A stretch of DNA of 59,685 bases from a virus. Position 1 is the stretch's first letter, and each line of letters opens with the position of its first letter. This document shows, piece after piece, positions 25,827-32,320 of this stretch. The stretch is taken from IMG/VR virus record IMGVR_UViG_3300028400_000156, positions 1 through 59,685 of that record. One strand, 5' to 3'. A model generated the notes under the pieces. It saw only the letters and a program-made list of their open reading frames with translations, was not told the origin of the DNA and did not search any database. The translations under genes and the position numbers were made by a program.

Positions 25827-26242
25827 TCTGTTTCCTCCGGGTTTTGATTGGCAGCGAGGCGGGCGTCTTCTTCCTTGCACCATTGGTAGGTGTATAGGAG
25901 TTTCTTAATGAGGGCGTCGCGACGTGACCTCGTGGGCTTGGTCGGGACAAATGCTCCACCAGTAAGCAGCGCCCACATCTCGCGGAAACCATCCGTCGTA
26001 ACGTACGCCACGAGATTGCTCAAGGTCTCATCAGCCCTAAGCCTTGTACGCGAGGCGAAGCATGCGTTGCAACTGGAATGTCCTTCTATGTCGGCCAAGG
26101 ATAGGCGCTCATACGGGCACGAACCTAGCAGTATGCACGCAATGTCAGTTGTTACATAGCGTTGCACAAATCCTCGCTGATAGTGGTTGACTATTTTCCT
26201 GGCGGATATTACTTCAACGAGGTCGTTGGGGAGTTCAGTCAT
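25823..26242 (-). CDS. Cys-cluster paralogue 11
   Basis: A 139-aa member starting MTELPNDLVEVISARK. The cluster is C-x5-C-x15-C-x2-C (CILLGSCP ... CNACF), lacking the final Pro. The block after it (TLSNLVAYVTTDGFREMWAL, then GGAFVPTKPTRSRR) follows the family pattern. ATG 26242 overlaps the preceding stop by 8 nt (ATGACTGA), with RBS GAGGAGG. The Thr/Pro/Arg segment near residue 105 is again coded by octamer-like DNA. Function is unknown. Confidence 0.62.
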   Translation of the reverse strand: MTELPNDLVEVISARKIVNHYQRGFVQRYVTTDIACILLGSCPYERLSLADIEGHSSCNACFASRTRLRADETLSNLVAYVTTDGFREMWALLTGGAFVPTKPTRSRRDALIKKLLYTYQWCKEEDARLAANQNPEETE

Positions 26243-26561
26243 GGCCGCCCTCCTCAGATCCTGCTTTTGCCTGTTCATACCTGCGCAGTAGCTCATCCAG
26301 CGCCACCGTTCGCATATCATGGCCCAGTGGCTTGAGCCTGAGTCCTGTGCGCGCAGCCCATATATCAGGGAAGTTCTTTGAAGTGCAGAGCGCGACGTAA
26401 TTATCCACGCAGTTGCCGGCCGCAGCTGCATTGAGAGGGCAATCACGACAAGGAACTTTGATGCTCATAGTAGAATACCCGGCTAGGCTAGGGCAGGATG
26501 GGAATATGTCGCATGCTGCGTCATCATCTATCACTTCGCAAATGTCATCAGGTATTTCCAT
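26235..26561 (-). CDS. Cys-cluster paralogue 10
   Basis: A 108-aa compact member. The N-terminus is MEIPDDICEVIDDDA, the cluster C-x5-C-x14-C-x2-CP (CDIFPSCP ... CRDCP), then NCVDNYVALCTSKNFPDIWA and a helical end. With little outside the cluster and the helical block it may show the minimal functional unit. Start and stop overlap both neighbours (14 and 8 nt), so translation is coupled. Confidence 0.62.
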   Translation of the reverse strand: MEIPDDICEVIDDDAACDIFPSCPSLAGYSTMSIKVPCRDCPLNAAAAGNCVDNYVALCTSKNFPDIWAARTGLRLKPLGHDMRTVALDELLRRYEQAKAGSEEGGHD

Positions 26562-27000
26562 TATTGTCCTCCGGCGTTAGCAGTTTGTCGAGGGCCGCCT
26601 TCCCCTGCGCGTCTATGGATACGCCTTCGTTCATGTCAGAGGGCGGCAATTGTAGGTTCTCCAGGAAGAACCCTGTGAAGACGATGTCGTTGTACATGTG
26701 AAACTGTGGAGTCAGAACGCCGTTTGACAGCAGGGAGAGCATGTCCACATCCTGCCGCTCTGGCTCGGACCCGGCGTTGATGGCCCGCTGTATGCGGAAC
26801 ATCAGGCGCAGAACTATGGGTGTTCCCTCATGCTTGCCGGCGATAACATCATCGAGGGGGTGGACCAATGGACACGCCGCGCACTCGCCGCTGCAAGTTA
26901 CGCCAGCCGCACACAGGTTGGCCTGTGGTACCGTCCCCCGTATTTTGCGAACTGCCTGAATCCGCCACAATAGATCATTTATCAATTGTTTGTCATCCAT
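26548..27000 (-). CDS. Cys-cluster paralogue 9 (shortest cluster)
   Basis: A 150-aa member with the tightest cluster, C-x5-C-x3-C-x2-CP (CAAGVTCSGECAACP, residues 29-43). Flanking helices are kept (LINDLLWRIQAVRKIRG before; VLRLMFRIQRAIN after). The loop between the two Cys pairs varies from 3 to 20 residues in the family, which suggests a loop that is exposed and free to change. RBS GAGAAAG lies before ATG 27000. Confidence 0.62.
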   Translation of the reverse strand: MDDKQLINDLLWRIQAVRKIRGTVPQANLCAAGVTCSGECAACPLVHPLDDVIAGKHEGTPIVLRLMFRIQRAINAGSEPERQDVDMLSLLSNGVLTPQFHMYNDIVFTGFFLENLQLPPSDMNEGVSIDAQGKAALDKLLTPEDNNGNT

Positions 27001-27052
27001 TTTCTTTCTCTAAAAGTTCGAGGATGCGGGCTATGTATTCAACCTTCATCAT
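26993..27052 (-). CDS. Possible 19-aa coupling ORF
   Basis: MMKVEYIARILELLEKENG, a short amphipathic helix. It begins at a double ATG inside the end of paralogue 8, behind RBS GAGGAGG, and ends inside the start of paralogue 9. It may serve only to carry ribosomes across the 38-bp gap, or be a microprotein. Confidence 0.35.
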   Translation of the reverse strand: MMKVEYIARILELLEKENG

Positions 27053-27608
27053 GTTCCTCCTCCTCCACGCTGTCGCATTTGCGGTTGTCTACCAAGCGCA
27101 GCAGGTTGCACACAGCAGCGAGCAGGTGAGAGCTGGATACATCGACTTGGCCTCGTACCCGCAGCTCGACCATTGCGTGCCCTTGTGGCGAGAGCAGCAA
27201 GAACAGGTTGGTAAATACGTTCTCGGCGCCCCTGTCCGGGTCGAGCGGGCACGCATCACAGTCTATGGGCACGATGTCGTGATCCACCGGGCAACCGGAC
27301 GACGAGGCGCAAGGGATCTCGGCGGCGGGCAGGTCCGTGCCGGCGACCTGCGTGAAGAACTCCACGAGCGGCTCGATGTCGTCGGACTCCAAGTGCTCGA
27401 TGCGGGTGTGGCGCCGTGCTTCGATGGCCCGCAGTCGGGCCAGGGCTTCCTCTATCGTGGGCAGTGTGTCCATAGGAACCTCCTCGATGACTTCCTTTAA
27501 CATACCATCCGAACTCGCAGTCTCCTTGAACTCGGAGGCCAGGGTGCCGGCGTCGTCAGCAACCAGCAAAGTCAGCTCAAGATGAGGTATCCTCCTTCTA
27601 AATATCAT
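27039..27608 (-). CDS. Cys-cluster paralogue 8
   Basis: A 189-aa member, most similar to the gene at 28616-29185: both have EIPCxSSSxCPV, C-x5-C-x10-C-x2-CP, NLFLL and SPQGH/TPRGH after the cluster, and an acidic tail here. An in-frame ATG at 27473 with its own GAGGAGG RBS would give a 144-aa product aligned with the conserved part; both starts are plausible. The close pair suggests a recent duplication inside the array. Function is unknown. Confidence 0.62.
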   Translation of the reverse strand: MIFRRRIPHLELTLLVADDAGTLASEFKETASSDGMLKEVIEEVPMDTLPTIEEALARLRAIEARRHTRIEHLESDDIEPLVEFFTQVAGTDLPAAEIPCASSSGCPVDHDIVPIDCDACPLDPDRGAENVFTNLFLLLSPQGHAMVELRVRGQVDVSSSHLLAAVCNLLRLVDNRKCDSVEEEEHDEG

Positions 27609-28086
27609 TATGGTTTTCCTCCGGCAGTAGATGGTCGGGCAGGTAGCTGTTCAATTCCCGCGTGCACAACCTCGCCGACGCCTGCTGCATGATCCGCCAG
27701 GCGTCACGTCGGATGTTTCCGAATCCTATATCGCAGTGGATACGTCCGCCTACCTGCAGCTCAAACAGCCGCCTCGTGGCCTCGTTGGTCAAGTAGTCCC
27801 TGAACCCCCGCCACATTGCAACACGGCGCTGTGCCAACGCCAGAGGCGGAGCGCCATCGCTGATTGAAGGAACTCCACCCTCGCCGGGGCATACGTCGCA
27901 GCCGGCGCGGAACTTGCCGGGCTGCATGATCGTCTGGAGGGTATCTCCTCGGACTGTAGGGCACTTGTAAATGTAGCAGCACGGTGAGGAGAAGTACTCG
28001 GCCTGCGCCAGCGGGGCCAGCTCCTCGACAGGTACACACTCCAGGCGGGCGACGTGGGTCACTACGACTTCGTGAAACTCGTTCAT
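27598..28086 (-). CDS. Cys-cluster paralogue 7
   Basis: A 162-aa member with the longest cluster loop, C-x5-C-x20-C-x2-CP (CCYIYKCP ... CDVCP), and an extra Cys next to the first ligand. The helical block after it (MWRGFRDYLTNEATRRLFEL, then GGRIHCDIGFG) fits the family. It overlaps the next gene by 11 nt and the previous one by 4 nt. Function is unknown. Confidence 0.62.
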   Translation of the reverse strand: MNEFHEVVVTHVARLECVPVEELAPLAQAEYFSSPCCYIYKCPTVRGDTLQTIMQPGKFRAGCDVCPGEGGVPSISDGAPPLALAQRRVAMWRGFRDYLTNEATRRLFELQVGGRIHCDIGFGNIRRDAWRIMQQASARLCTRELNSYLPDHLLPEENHNDI

Positions 28087-28478
28087 GGTGTATTCTCCTT
28101 GTCTGTGAGGGTGTTATACACGCCCATTGCCCGCTGGTACGCCACCCAGAATTTGGTGTCGATATCGTGCACGACCTCGGTATTGTCGGCGGCCAGTCTG
28201 ATCTTCAACAGGTCCAGAAATTGCTTGTTGCTCAGCAGATTGTAGAAGTTGGTGAGGGAGTCCCTCGCAGGCTGCGACGACGAGAGCGGGCACAGGTCGC
28301 ACATATCCCTAAAAACTGGCCGATACACCAGCGGGCAGCCGTAAAACAGGGTACAGGCAGCCATGCCTATATCAAGCGTGCCGCTGGAAATCATATTATC
28401 GAGCGACGTGTCCTTCGTCGGGATTACCTTCGCATCGAGCAGCACCTCCACGAAGTCGTCGGGCAGGGTGTAGGTCAT
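28083..28478 (-). CDS. Cys-cluster paralogue 6
   Basis: A 131-aa member starting MTYTLPDDFVEVLLDAKVIP. Its N-terminus resembles that of paralogue 11 (TELPNDLVEVISARKI). The cluster is C-x5-C-x11-C-x2-CP (CTLFYGCP ... CDLCP); the following NFYNLLSNKQFLDLLKIRLA is the family helix block. Its ATG overlaps the stop of the 45-aa gene upstream (ATGA). Function is unknown. Confidence 0.62.
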   Translation of the reverse strand: MTYTLPDDFVEVLLDAKVIPTKDTSLDNMISSGTLDIGMAACTLFYGCPLVYRPVFRDMCDLCPLSSSQPARDSLTNFYNLLSNKQFLDLLKIRLAADNTEVVHDIDTKFWVAYQRAMGVYNTLTDKENTP

Positions 28479-28612
28479 GGTGTGTTCTCCTGAGCTATAA
28501 GCAGGGCGTAGACGATGTGGGCCACCTCCCTACTGGTGTGGATACGTGCATCCAGATCGACCGGCTTGTACATGCCAGGCGGTGCGGACCAGCTCAGGTG
28601 TTCGTACCTCAT
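28475..28612 (-). CDS. Small array gene without cysteines
   Basis: A 45-aa product (MRYEHLSWSAPPGMYKPVDL...) ending NTP and overlapping the next ATG. It has no Cys cluster, but HTSREVAHIVYALLIAQENT resembles the helical ends of neighbours. A second ATG 7 nt upstream (28619) is better placed for RBS GAGGAAAA but opens another frame that stops after 29 codons. It could be a remnant of a paralogue or a true small gene. Confidence 0.4.
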   Translation of the reverse strand: MRYEHLSWSAPPGMYKPVDLDARIHTSREVAHIVYALLIAQENTP

Positions 28613-28615
28613 CAG

Positions 28616-29185
28616 TCATGGTGTTTTCCTCGTCTTATGTGACCCGAAGGGATAGCTCGGCGGCAGGCGCACCTCGTTGCGACTGACCACCCGCAGCAGG
28701 TTCGCCACCGCCTGTCGGATATGGTAGGTGGCAACGGTGACACGGACGCCGGCACGTAGTGATACCACCTCGTGTCCTCGTGGCGTGCACAGCAGGAACA
28801 GATTGTGGACCGGGCCGGGCGGCTTGCCCGACGGGTCGAACGGGCAGTCGCTGCAGTTAACGGGTACATCCTTGTGGTTAACCGGACACGCCGACGACGA
28901 CCCGCAAGGGATCTCGTTCACCGGCAGTGGCGGGTGGGGGTGCGCATTGATGTACTCCACCAGCAGCGCCAGGTCTTCGGCGGATATGTCCACGGTGTCC
29001 AGCTCGGGTCCGTCCGCCAGGCCCGCTTCCATCTCGACAAACGGACGCCATGTATCCTTGATCTCCCGGCGTGGGAGGTATCCACCATCGCGTGCACTCT
29101 CAAGCAGTGCCGCTATGAGGTCGCGCAGTGGCATGTTTCGCCAGCTGTCGGGCGACAGGGTAGCTTCAGGTATGGTGTTCGTCAT
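28616..29185 (-). CDS. Cys-cluster paralogue 5
   Basis: A 189-aa member with cluster C-x5-C-x10-C-x2-CP (CGSSSACP ... CSDCP, near residues 93-112). The peptide CTPRGHEV after it is encoded by two octamers at 28768-28783. It is the closest relative of paralogue 8 (27039-27608). RBS GGAGG precedes ATG 29185, inside the end of the frameshifted gene. Function is unknown. Confidence 0.62.
   Translation of the reverse strand: MTNTIPEATLSPDSWRNMPLRDLIAALLESARDGGYLPRREIKDTWRPFVEMEAGLADGPELDTVDISAEDLALLVEYINAHPHPPLPVNEIPCGSSSACPVNHKDVPVNCSDCPFDPSGKPPGPVHNLFLLCTPRGHEVVSLRAGVRVTVATYHIRQAVANLLRVVSRNEVRLPPSYPFGSHKTRKTP
28768..28783 (-). repeat. Two tandem octamers in paralogue 5
   Basis: CCTCGTGT and CCTCGTGG on the + strand, members of the dispersed octamer family, encoding PRGHE on the minus strand. 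Confidence 0.5.
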
Positions 29186-29703
29186 GCGAGTCCTCCGCTA
29201 TGAGTTGTCTGAACTTGCCTTCGATATCGCCGATCCCGCGCAGGCGATCATGCGTCGACGTGATCGCATCCGGATAAAACGTCGCACCGAGGCGGACGGC
29301 GGTCAGGGTCCGGCGCGTCTCCGAGACCAGGTTGAGCAGCGTCTCCTCGACAATGAACCGCAGGATGTCGAGCGGGTCCGTCAGACCTGCCGCCTGCGCA
29401 TCCCGCTGGTGCACCGCCGGACAGATCGCACAGCTGCGGCGGATGTCATTGGCCGGTGGAACATGACTACAGTCCGCGAACAGCCGGCAAGTCATAGGCT
29501 CCACAGAGGACGGCACCCTGCCTGACGATGTCCGGCCGGCAGCCGTTACCGGCGCCGCAGTGACCCGCGCCGCCAGCGCCCTGGCCTCGTGGCCTCGTGG
29601 CGAGGACTGCATTCAGACTGTCCAGCGCCACGACAAGATTGCGCCCGTCCGAACTGAGCTCGTCCGGCAACGAGTGTGGTACAGACCGCAAGGTGATACT
29701 CAT
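29166..29703 (-). pseudogene. Cys-cluster paralogue 4, frameshifted at an octamer tract
   Basis: The start (ATG 29703, RBS GGAGG, MSITLRSVPHSLPDELSSDG...) and the conserved remainder (cluster C-x5-C-x12-C-x2-CP, then VEETLLNL and VRLGATFYPDA) are in different frames. They meet at two octamers, GCCACGAG twice, at 29586-29601. Adding one octamer restores one reading frame of 181 aa, reading LATRPRGHEARAL at the junction, which lines up with LATTPRRHEDLSAL in the neighbouring 181-aa paralogue; that gene and paralogue 3 carry three octamers. It is therefore either a pseudogene or a phase-variable gene in the off state. Confidence 0.7.
29586..29601 (-). repeat. Two-octamer tract at the frameshift
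   Basis: Two exact copies of CTCGTGGC on the + strand (GCCACGAG on the coding strand). The same position in paralogues 2 and 3 has three copies (24 bp, eight codons). Confidence 0.8.
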
Positions 29704-29724
29704 GGAACCTCCATAGGGTGTTGT

Positions 29725-30240
29725 TTACAGGGTGGGCTCGGCAAGTTGCTCGAACTGCTCCGCCAGGGCATTGAGTTCGCCCAGCCGCTCCAGAGTGGTA
29801 TAGACCCGCGCAGGATTGAAGGATGCACCGAACCGGATTGTATTGAAGGCGATGCGGTCCCGGTTCGCGAGGTTTAACAGTGTCTCCTCGACGAGATGGC
29901 ACAGGGCGTTGAGCGGGTTAGTGGATGGGAGGCCGACCCACTCAAAGTCGCCCTCCATATCAGCAGCAGGACACAAAGTACAGATCGCCGGCGCAGTCGG
30001 CGATCTGTCTACATGTATTACATGCAGGCACTGGTTGAACGCACGGCACATCGCCCCCTCCCTCTCACCATCATCCTTGACTTTGAGCGTGCGCCATGCG
30101 AGCTGCTCGGCCTCACCTCTACGTGGCGACGTGGCGACGTGGCGCAGTGCAGCACCGAGTCGCGCCAGCGCAGTAGCAATAGCAACCCCATCATCGCTGA
30201 GGTTCGCCGGCAAGTTTGTGAGTTCAATTGGATCAGACAT
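29725..30240 (-). CDS. Cys-cluster paralogue 3
   Basis: A 171-aa member starting MSDPIELTNLPANLSDDG, like the start of paralogue 4. Before the cluster is HVATSPRRGEAE, encoded by a three-octamer tract. The cluster is C-x5-C-x15-C-x2-CP (CRAFNQC ... CTLCP). The end has VEETLLNLANRDR and IRFGASFNPARVYTTLERL, nearly the same as in paralogue 4. ATG overlaps the preceding stop by 8 nt. Function is unknown. Confidence 0.65.
   Translation of the reverse strand: MSDPIELTNLPANLSDDGVAIATALARLGAALRHVATSPRRGEAEQLAWRTLKVKDDGEREGAMCRAFNQCLHVIHVDRSPTAPAICTLCPAADMEGDFEWVGLPSTNPLNALCHLVEETLLNLANRDRIAFNTIRFGASFNPARVYTTLERLGELNALAEQFEQLAEPTL
30120..30143 (-). repeat. Three-octamer tract in paralogue 3
   Basis: TACGTGGC then two GACGTGGC on the + strand. 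The length of 24 bp keeps the reading frame; gain or loss of one unit would shift it. Confidence 0.75.
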
Positions 30241-30778
30241 GGCTGTCCTCGCTGGGTTGGAGGTTGGTGCCAGTGCCGGCACAGTGCCGGACGAACTCGG
30301 CGAACCGCCGGACCCGCTCAGCGCGAATCCTCGTGGCGGCCACCTGGCCGAGATGGATCACATGGCCGGTGCGCAGCGTGTGCAGGGTGCGGGCGCCATC
30401 GTCGGTCAGTACATCATGGAGATAATTCACCATGAAGTTCAACGCGGCCACGGAGTCCGGCGGCTCGGGGCAGATAACGGACCAGAGCGGCGAGTTCGGA
30501 GCGGCAACATAGGCCGGGCAGACAGGACAGCGTTCGTCTGAAGTGGGATCGTCGTACCCGGAGGTGCAGAACCTACAAGTGGACATCAGAGAACATAGGA
30601 CGGACTCCTGCGGCACCTGATGTGCCGCGACAGTCCGAGAGTACTCCGCCATCAGAGCGCTCAGATCCTCGTGGCGTCGTGGCGTCGTGGCGAGGTACGC
30701 GGCAAGAGCATCCTGCAACTCCTCGACAATGGCAATGACCATGCGCTTAGACTCACTCGTACGACGAACAGTTGTCAT
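30233..30778 (-). CDS. Cys-cluster paralogue 2
   Basis: A 181-aa member. Helical N-terminus with LATTPRRHED from a three-octamer tract, then C-x5-C-x15-C-x2-CP with one extra Cys in the loop (CSLMSTCRFC ... CPVCP), then FMVNYLHDVLTDDGARTLHT and helices. Its length equals that of paralogue 4 after repair of the octamer tract. Function is unknown. Confidence 0.65.
   Translation of the reverse strand: MTTVRRTSESKRMVIAIVEELQDALAAYLATTPRRHEDLSALMAEYSRTVAAHQVPQESVLCSLMSTCRFCTSGYDDPTSDERCPVCPAYVAAPNSPLWSVICPEPPDSVAALNFMVNYLHDVLTDDGARTLHTLRTGHVIHLGQVAATRIRAERVRRFAEFVRHCAGTGTNLQPSEDSHV
30668..30691 (-). repeat. Three-octamer tract in paralogue 2
   Basis: CTCGTGGC then two GTCGTGGC on the + strand, encoding ATTPRRHE on the minus strand. 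Confidence 0.75.
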
Positions 30779-30862
30779 AGATTACTCCTGAATTGGTGAG
30801 GTGACGATGTGTCGGACGGCTTCGTGTATGGCCGTACGAGCTGCGATCTGTTGAGGGTATGT

Positions 30863-31432
30863 CTACCCCTTGCCGGAGCGAGATCGTGGCGTGGTGGCTG
30901 AATTTGCCCCGGTGGCGTCGATGTTTGGGGGCGCCAGTGCGTCCAGCTGGGCGCGGGATGCGTTGCTGTCGCGGATCGCGCCAATTGCCTGAAGCACGCG
31001 CTTGCGCCGTTCCTCAGTGATCTCGACATAGGCCGGGTTGAACTGGTAGGAACTCGACAGCGCGAACAGGTCTCGTGCGTGTGGGTCCAGAAGGACGGCA
31101 AGCGCATTGTCGATGTAATCCACAGGGGATGCGAACCCGCGCTGCTTCTGAGACGCAAACGGGCAGATCCTGCACTTGGCGTCCGCATCACCCTGCGAAG
31201 GCGTCAGCGGGGTGAGGAACCCGCAGGTGGTCAGCGCCAGGCACAGTAGGGGTTCGTCCCGAGCTCCAGGCCCGGCAGCTTTGGCAAGTAACTCTGTCGC
31301 CCGTGCATCCCCCATCAGATGGACGGCACGAGACATCCCGGCACGCAGGGTAGTGAACAATTCCACGAGGGTCGCGTAGTCGTCGTGGATCGGTTCGATG
31401 ATGGTCATGCGGTGGGTCGGAGGTTGAGTCAT
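30863..31432 (-). CDS. Cys-cluster paralogue 1, first gene of the array
   Basis: A 189-aa member starting MTQPPTHRMTIIEPIHDD with RBS AGGAG before ATG 31432. The cluster is C-x5-C-x16-C-x2-CP (CLALTTC ... CRICP). The block after it (SPVDYIDNALAVLLDPHARD, then SSYQFNPAYVEITEERRKR) is the family helix region, and the tail holds SATTPRSRSGKG from octamer-like DNA. It is separated from the non-coding origin hub only by a leader with a palindromic operator at 31483, so it probably leads the transcript of the array. Confidence 0.65.
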   Translation of the reverse strand: MTQPPTHRMTIIEPIHDDYATLVELFTTLRAGMSRAVHLMGDARATELLAKAAGPGARDEPLLCLALTTCGFLTPLTPSQGDADAKCRICPFASQKQRGFASPVDYIDNALAVLLDPHARDLFALSSSYQFNPAYVEITEERRKRVLQAIGAIRDSNASRAQLDALAPPNIDATGANSATTPRSRSGKG

Positions 31433-31482
31433 AGATGCTCCTGAGTTGTTGAGTGGTTCAGTGGCCGGGAGGTACGGCACTT

Positions 31483-31498
31483 TAACGTGTGTATGTTA
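31483..31498. promoter_or_regulatory. 16-bp palindromic operator-like site 2
   Basis: TAACGTGTGTATGTTA. Read on the minus strand it is TAACATACACACGTTA, identical to site 6 in the late promoter. It is 51 bp upstream of the first array gene. Confidence 0.65.
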
Positions 31499-31530
31499 CC
31501 TCGTGGCGGGGTGGCTGGGTGGCGGGGTGA
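31499..31530 (+). repeat. Octamer tract, four units, non-coding
   Basis: CCTCGTGG, CGGGGTGG, CTGGGTGG and CGGGGTGA in tandem directly next to operator site 2. The first 23 bp recur at 31639-31661. Confidence 0.7.
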
Positions 31531-31638
31531 CCCGGCCGGCGGTGCTGTTGTGAATGTCCTCACGAAGTTGAGGAGGTTGTGTCACTGGGGGGTGACACGC
31601 GTAAGTCATTGATTTTATTGTTTATGTCCACGAATTGG

Positions 31639-31662
31639 CCTCGTGGCGGGGTGGCTGGGTGC
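31639..31662 (+). repeat. Octamer tract, three units, beside inverted repeat
   Basis: CCTCGTGG, CGGGGTGG, CTGGGTGC; it ends three bases before the left arm of the large inverted repeat. Confidence 0.7.
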
Positions 31663-31664
31663 GC

Positions 31665-31862
31665 GTAAGTCATTGATTTATAAGTTTCTGTCCAAATCGT
31701 CCAAATCGTCCATGGACATAAAGAGACCCATTTGAAAATCAATTATCACACCAAATAACCGACCAAATATGTCAACTATATAGATATATATATCTATAGA
31801 CCTATATACAGTATTGGACGATTTGGACGATTTGGACAGAAACTTATAAATCAACAACTTAC
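31665..31862. other. Putative replication origin: inverted repeat, iterons, AT-rich core
   Basis: Arms at 31665-31712 and 31815-31862 are inverted repeats of 48 bp with two mismatches. Each arm holds two tandem 9-bp iterons (AAATCGTCC at 31694 and 31703; GGACGATTT at 31816 and 31825). Further copies are at 31891 and, with one mismatch, 32018. The 102-bp centre is very AT-rich and contains the perfect palindrome TATAGATATATATATCTATA (31779-31798). Iterons plus an AT-rich unwinding region are typical of origins; origin function is inferred. Confidence 0.6.
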
Positions 31863-31900
31863 AAGCGTGCCGTAAAGATGGACAGGCGATGGACGATTTA

Positions 31901-31916
31901 TAACGTATGTATGTTA
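31901..31916. promoter_or_regulatory. 16-bp palindromic operator-like site 3
   Basis: TAACGTATGTATGTTA next to the distal iteron. On the minus strand it continues into TTATAA, a possible -10 box, so it may overlap a leftward promoter reading through the origin hub towards the array. Confidence 0.6.
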
Positions 31917-31950
31917 TTGGAGTAAAATCAACCTCCACAACAATACGAAA

Positions 31951-31982
31951 TGCACGTCGCCACGACGCCACGAGGTCACGGG
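31951..31982 (+). repeat. Octamer tract, four units, non-coding
   Basis: TGCACGTC, GCCACGAC, GCCACGAG, GTCACGGG in tandem, opposite orientation to the other hub tracts. Confidence 0.7.
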
Positions 31983-32056
31983 TCATTCACTTGTGCCGTC
32001 ACCTCGTCCGACGAGTCTAATCGTCCAACAATTCGATGCCGTCCACCCGACCGATT

Positions 32057-32091
32057 TAACGTACATACGTTAAAATAACATACATACGTTA
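32057..32091. promoter_or_regulatory. Tandem palindromic operator-like sites 4 and 5
   Basis: TAACGTACATACGTTA (32057-32072, a perfect palindrome) and TAACATACATACGTTA (32076-32091) are separated by three bases. Centre-to-centre spacing is 19 bp, about two helical turns, which suits cooperative binding on one DNA face. Confidence 0.7.
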
Positions 32092-32320
32092 ACCGGATCA
32101 GACGCCCCTCAACTTTTCAACGAAGTTATCAGTAACTCCGACGAAAAGTTACTGACTGGGTAGGTGGCCGACAATGCTTAGTGGGATGGATTGTCCCGGC
32201 TGTCCCGTGTCGCACGAGGTCGGCGGCTCGCCTGTCGCTTCAGATTCCCAGGGGTTCGCCTGCACCCCACGCCACGACAGGAAGGCGGATTGATTGTGCC
32301 GCTTCCTTGCGGCTTGTGAA
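32092..32320. other. Gene-free stretch with hairpins
   Basis: The stretch holds CAGTAAC/GTTACTG (32130-32136 with 32148-32154), with an outer ACTTTTC/GAAAAGT (32112-32118 with 32143-32149) as an alternative fold. No convincing gene was seen on either strand. It closes the origin hub before the stop of the next minus-strand gene. Confidence 0.45.

Larger units (their letters stand above)
31433..31664. other. Leader and repeat zone upstream of the array
   Basis: A gene-free stretch holding operator-like site 2, two octamer tracts, a hairpin GTGTCAC/GTGACAC (31579-31585 with 31592-31598) and another CCTCA/TGAGG near 31559-31574. GCGTAAGTCATTGATTT occurs at 31599 and again at 31663. The 23-bp block 31499-31521 is repeated at 31639-31661. 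No coding potential was seen. Confidence 0.6.

Noticed and set aside
30779-30862. Read-through extension of paralogue 1 past its TAG stop (27 more codons in frame)
   Set aside because: The tail would be helical and plausible, but there is no start codon or recoding signal, and the gap is short enough to be open by chance.
31499-31982. CRISPR-like array of short repeats
   Set aside because: Units are 8 bp, contiguous and degenerate with no spacers, and there are no cas genes; the Cas4-like nuclease stands in a phage replication set.
31678-31986. Minus-strand open frame of 102 codons across the inverted repeat
   Set aside because: It runs through both arms and the AT-rich core, has no family features, and its sequence is explained by the origin-like structure.
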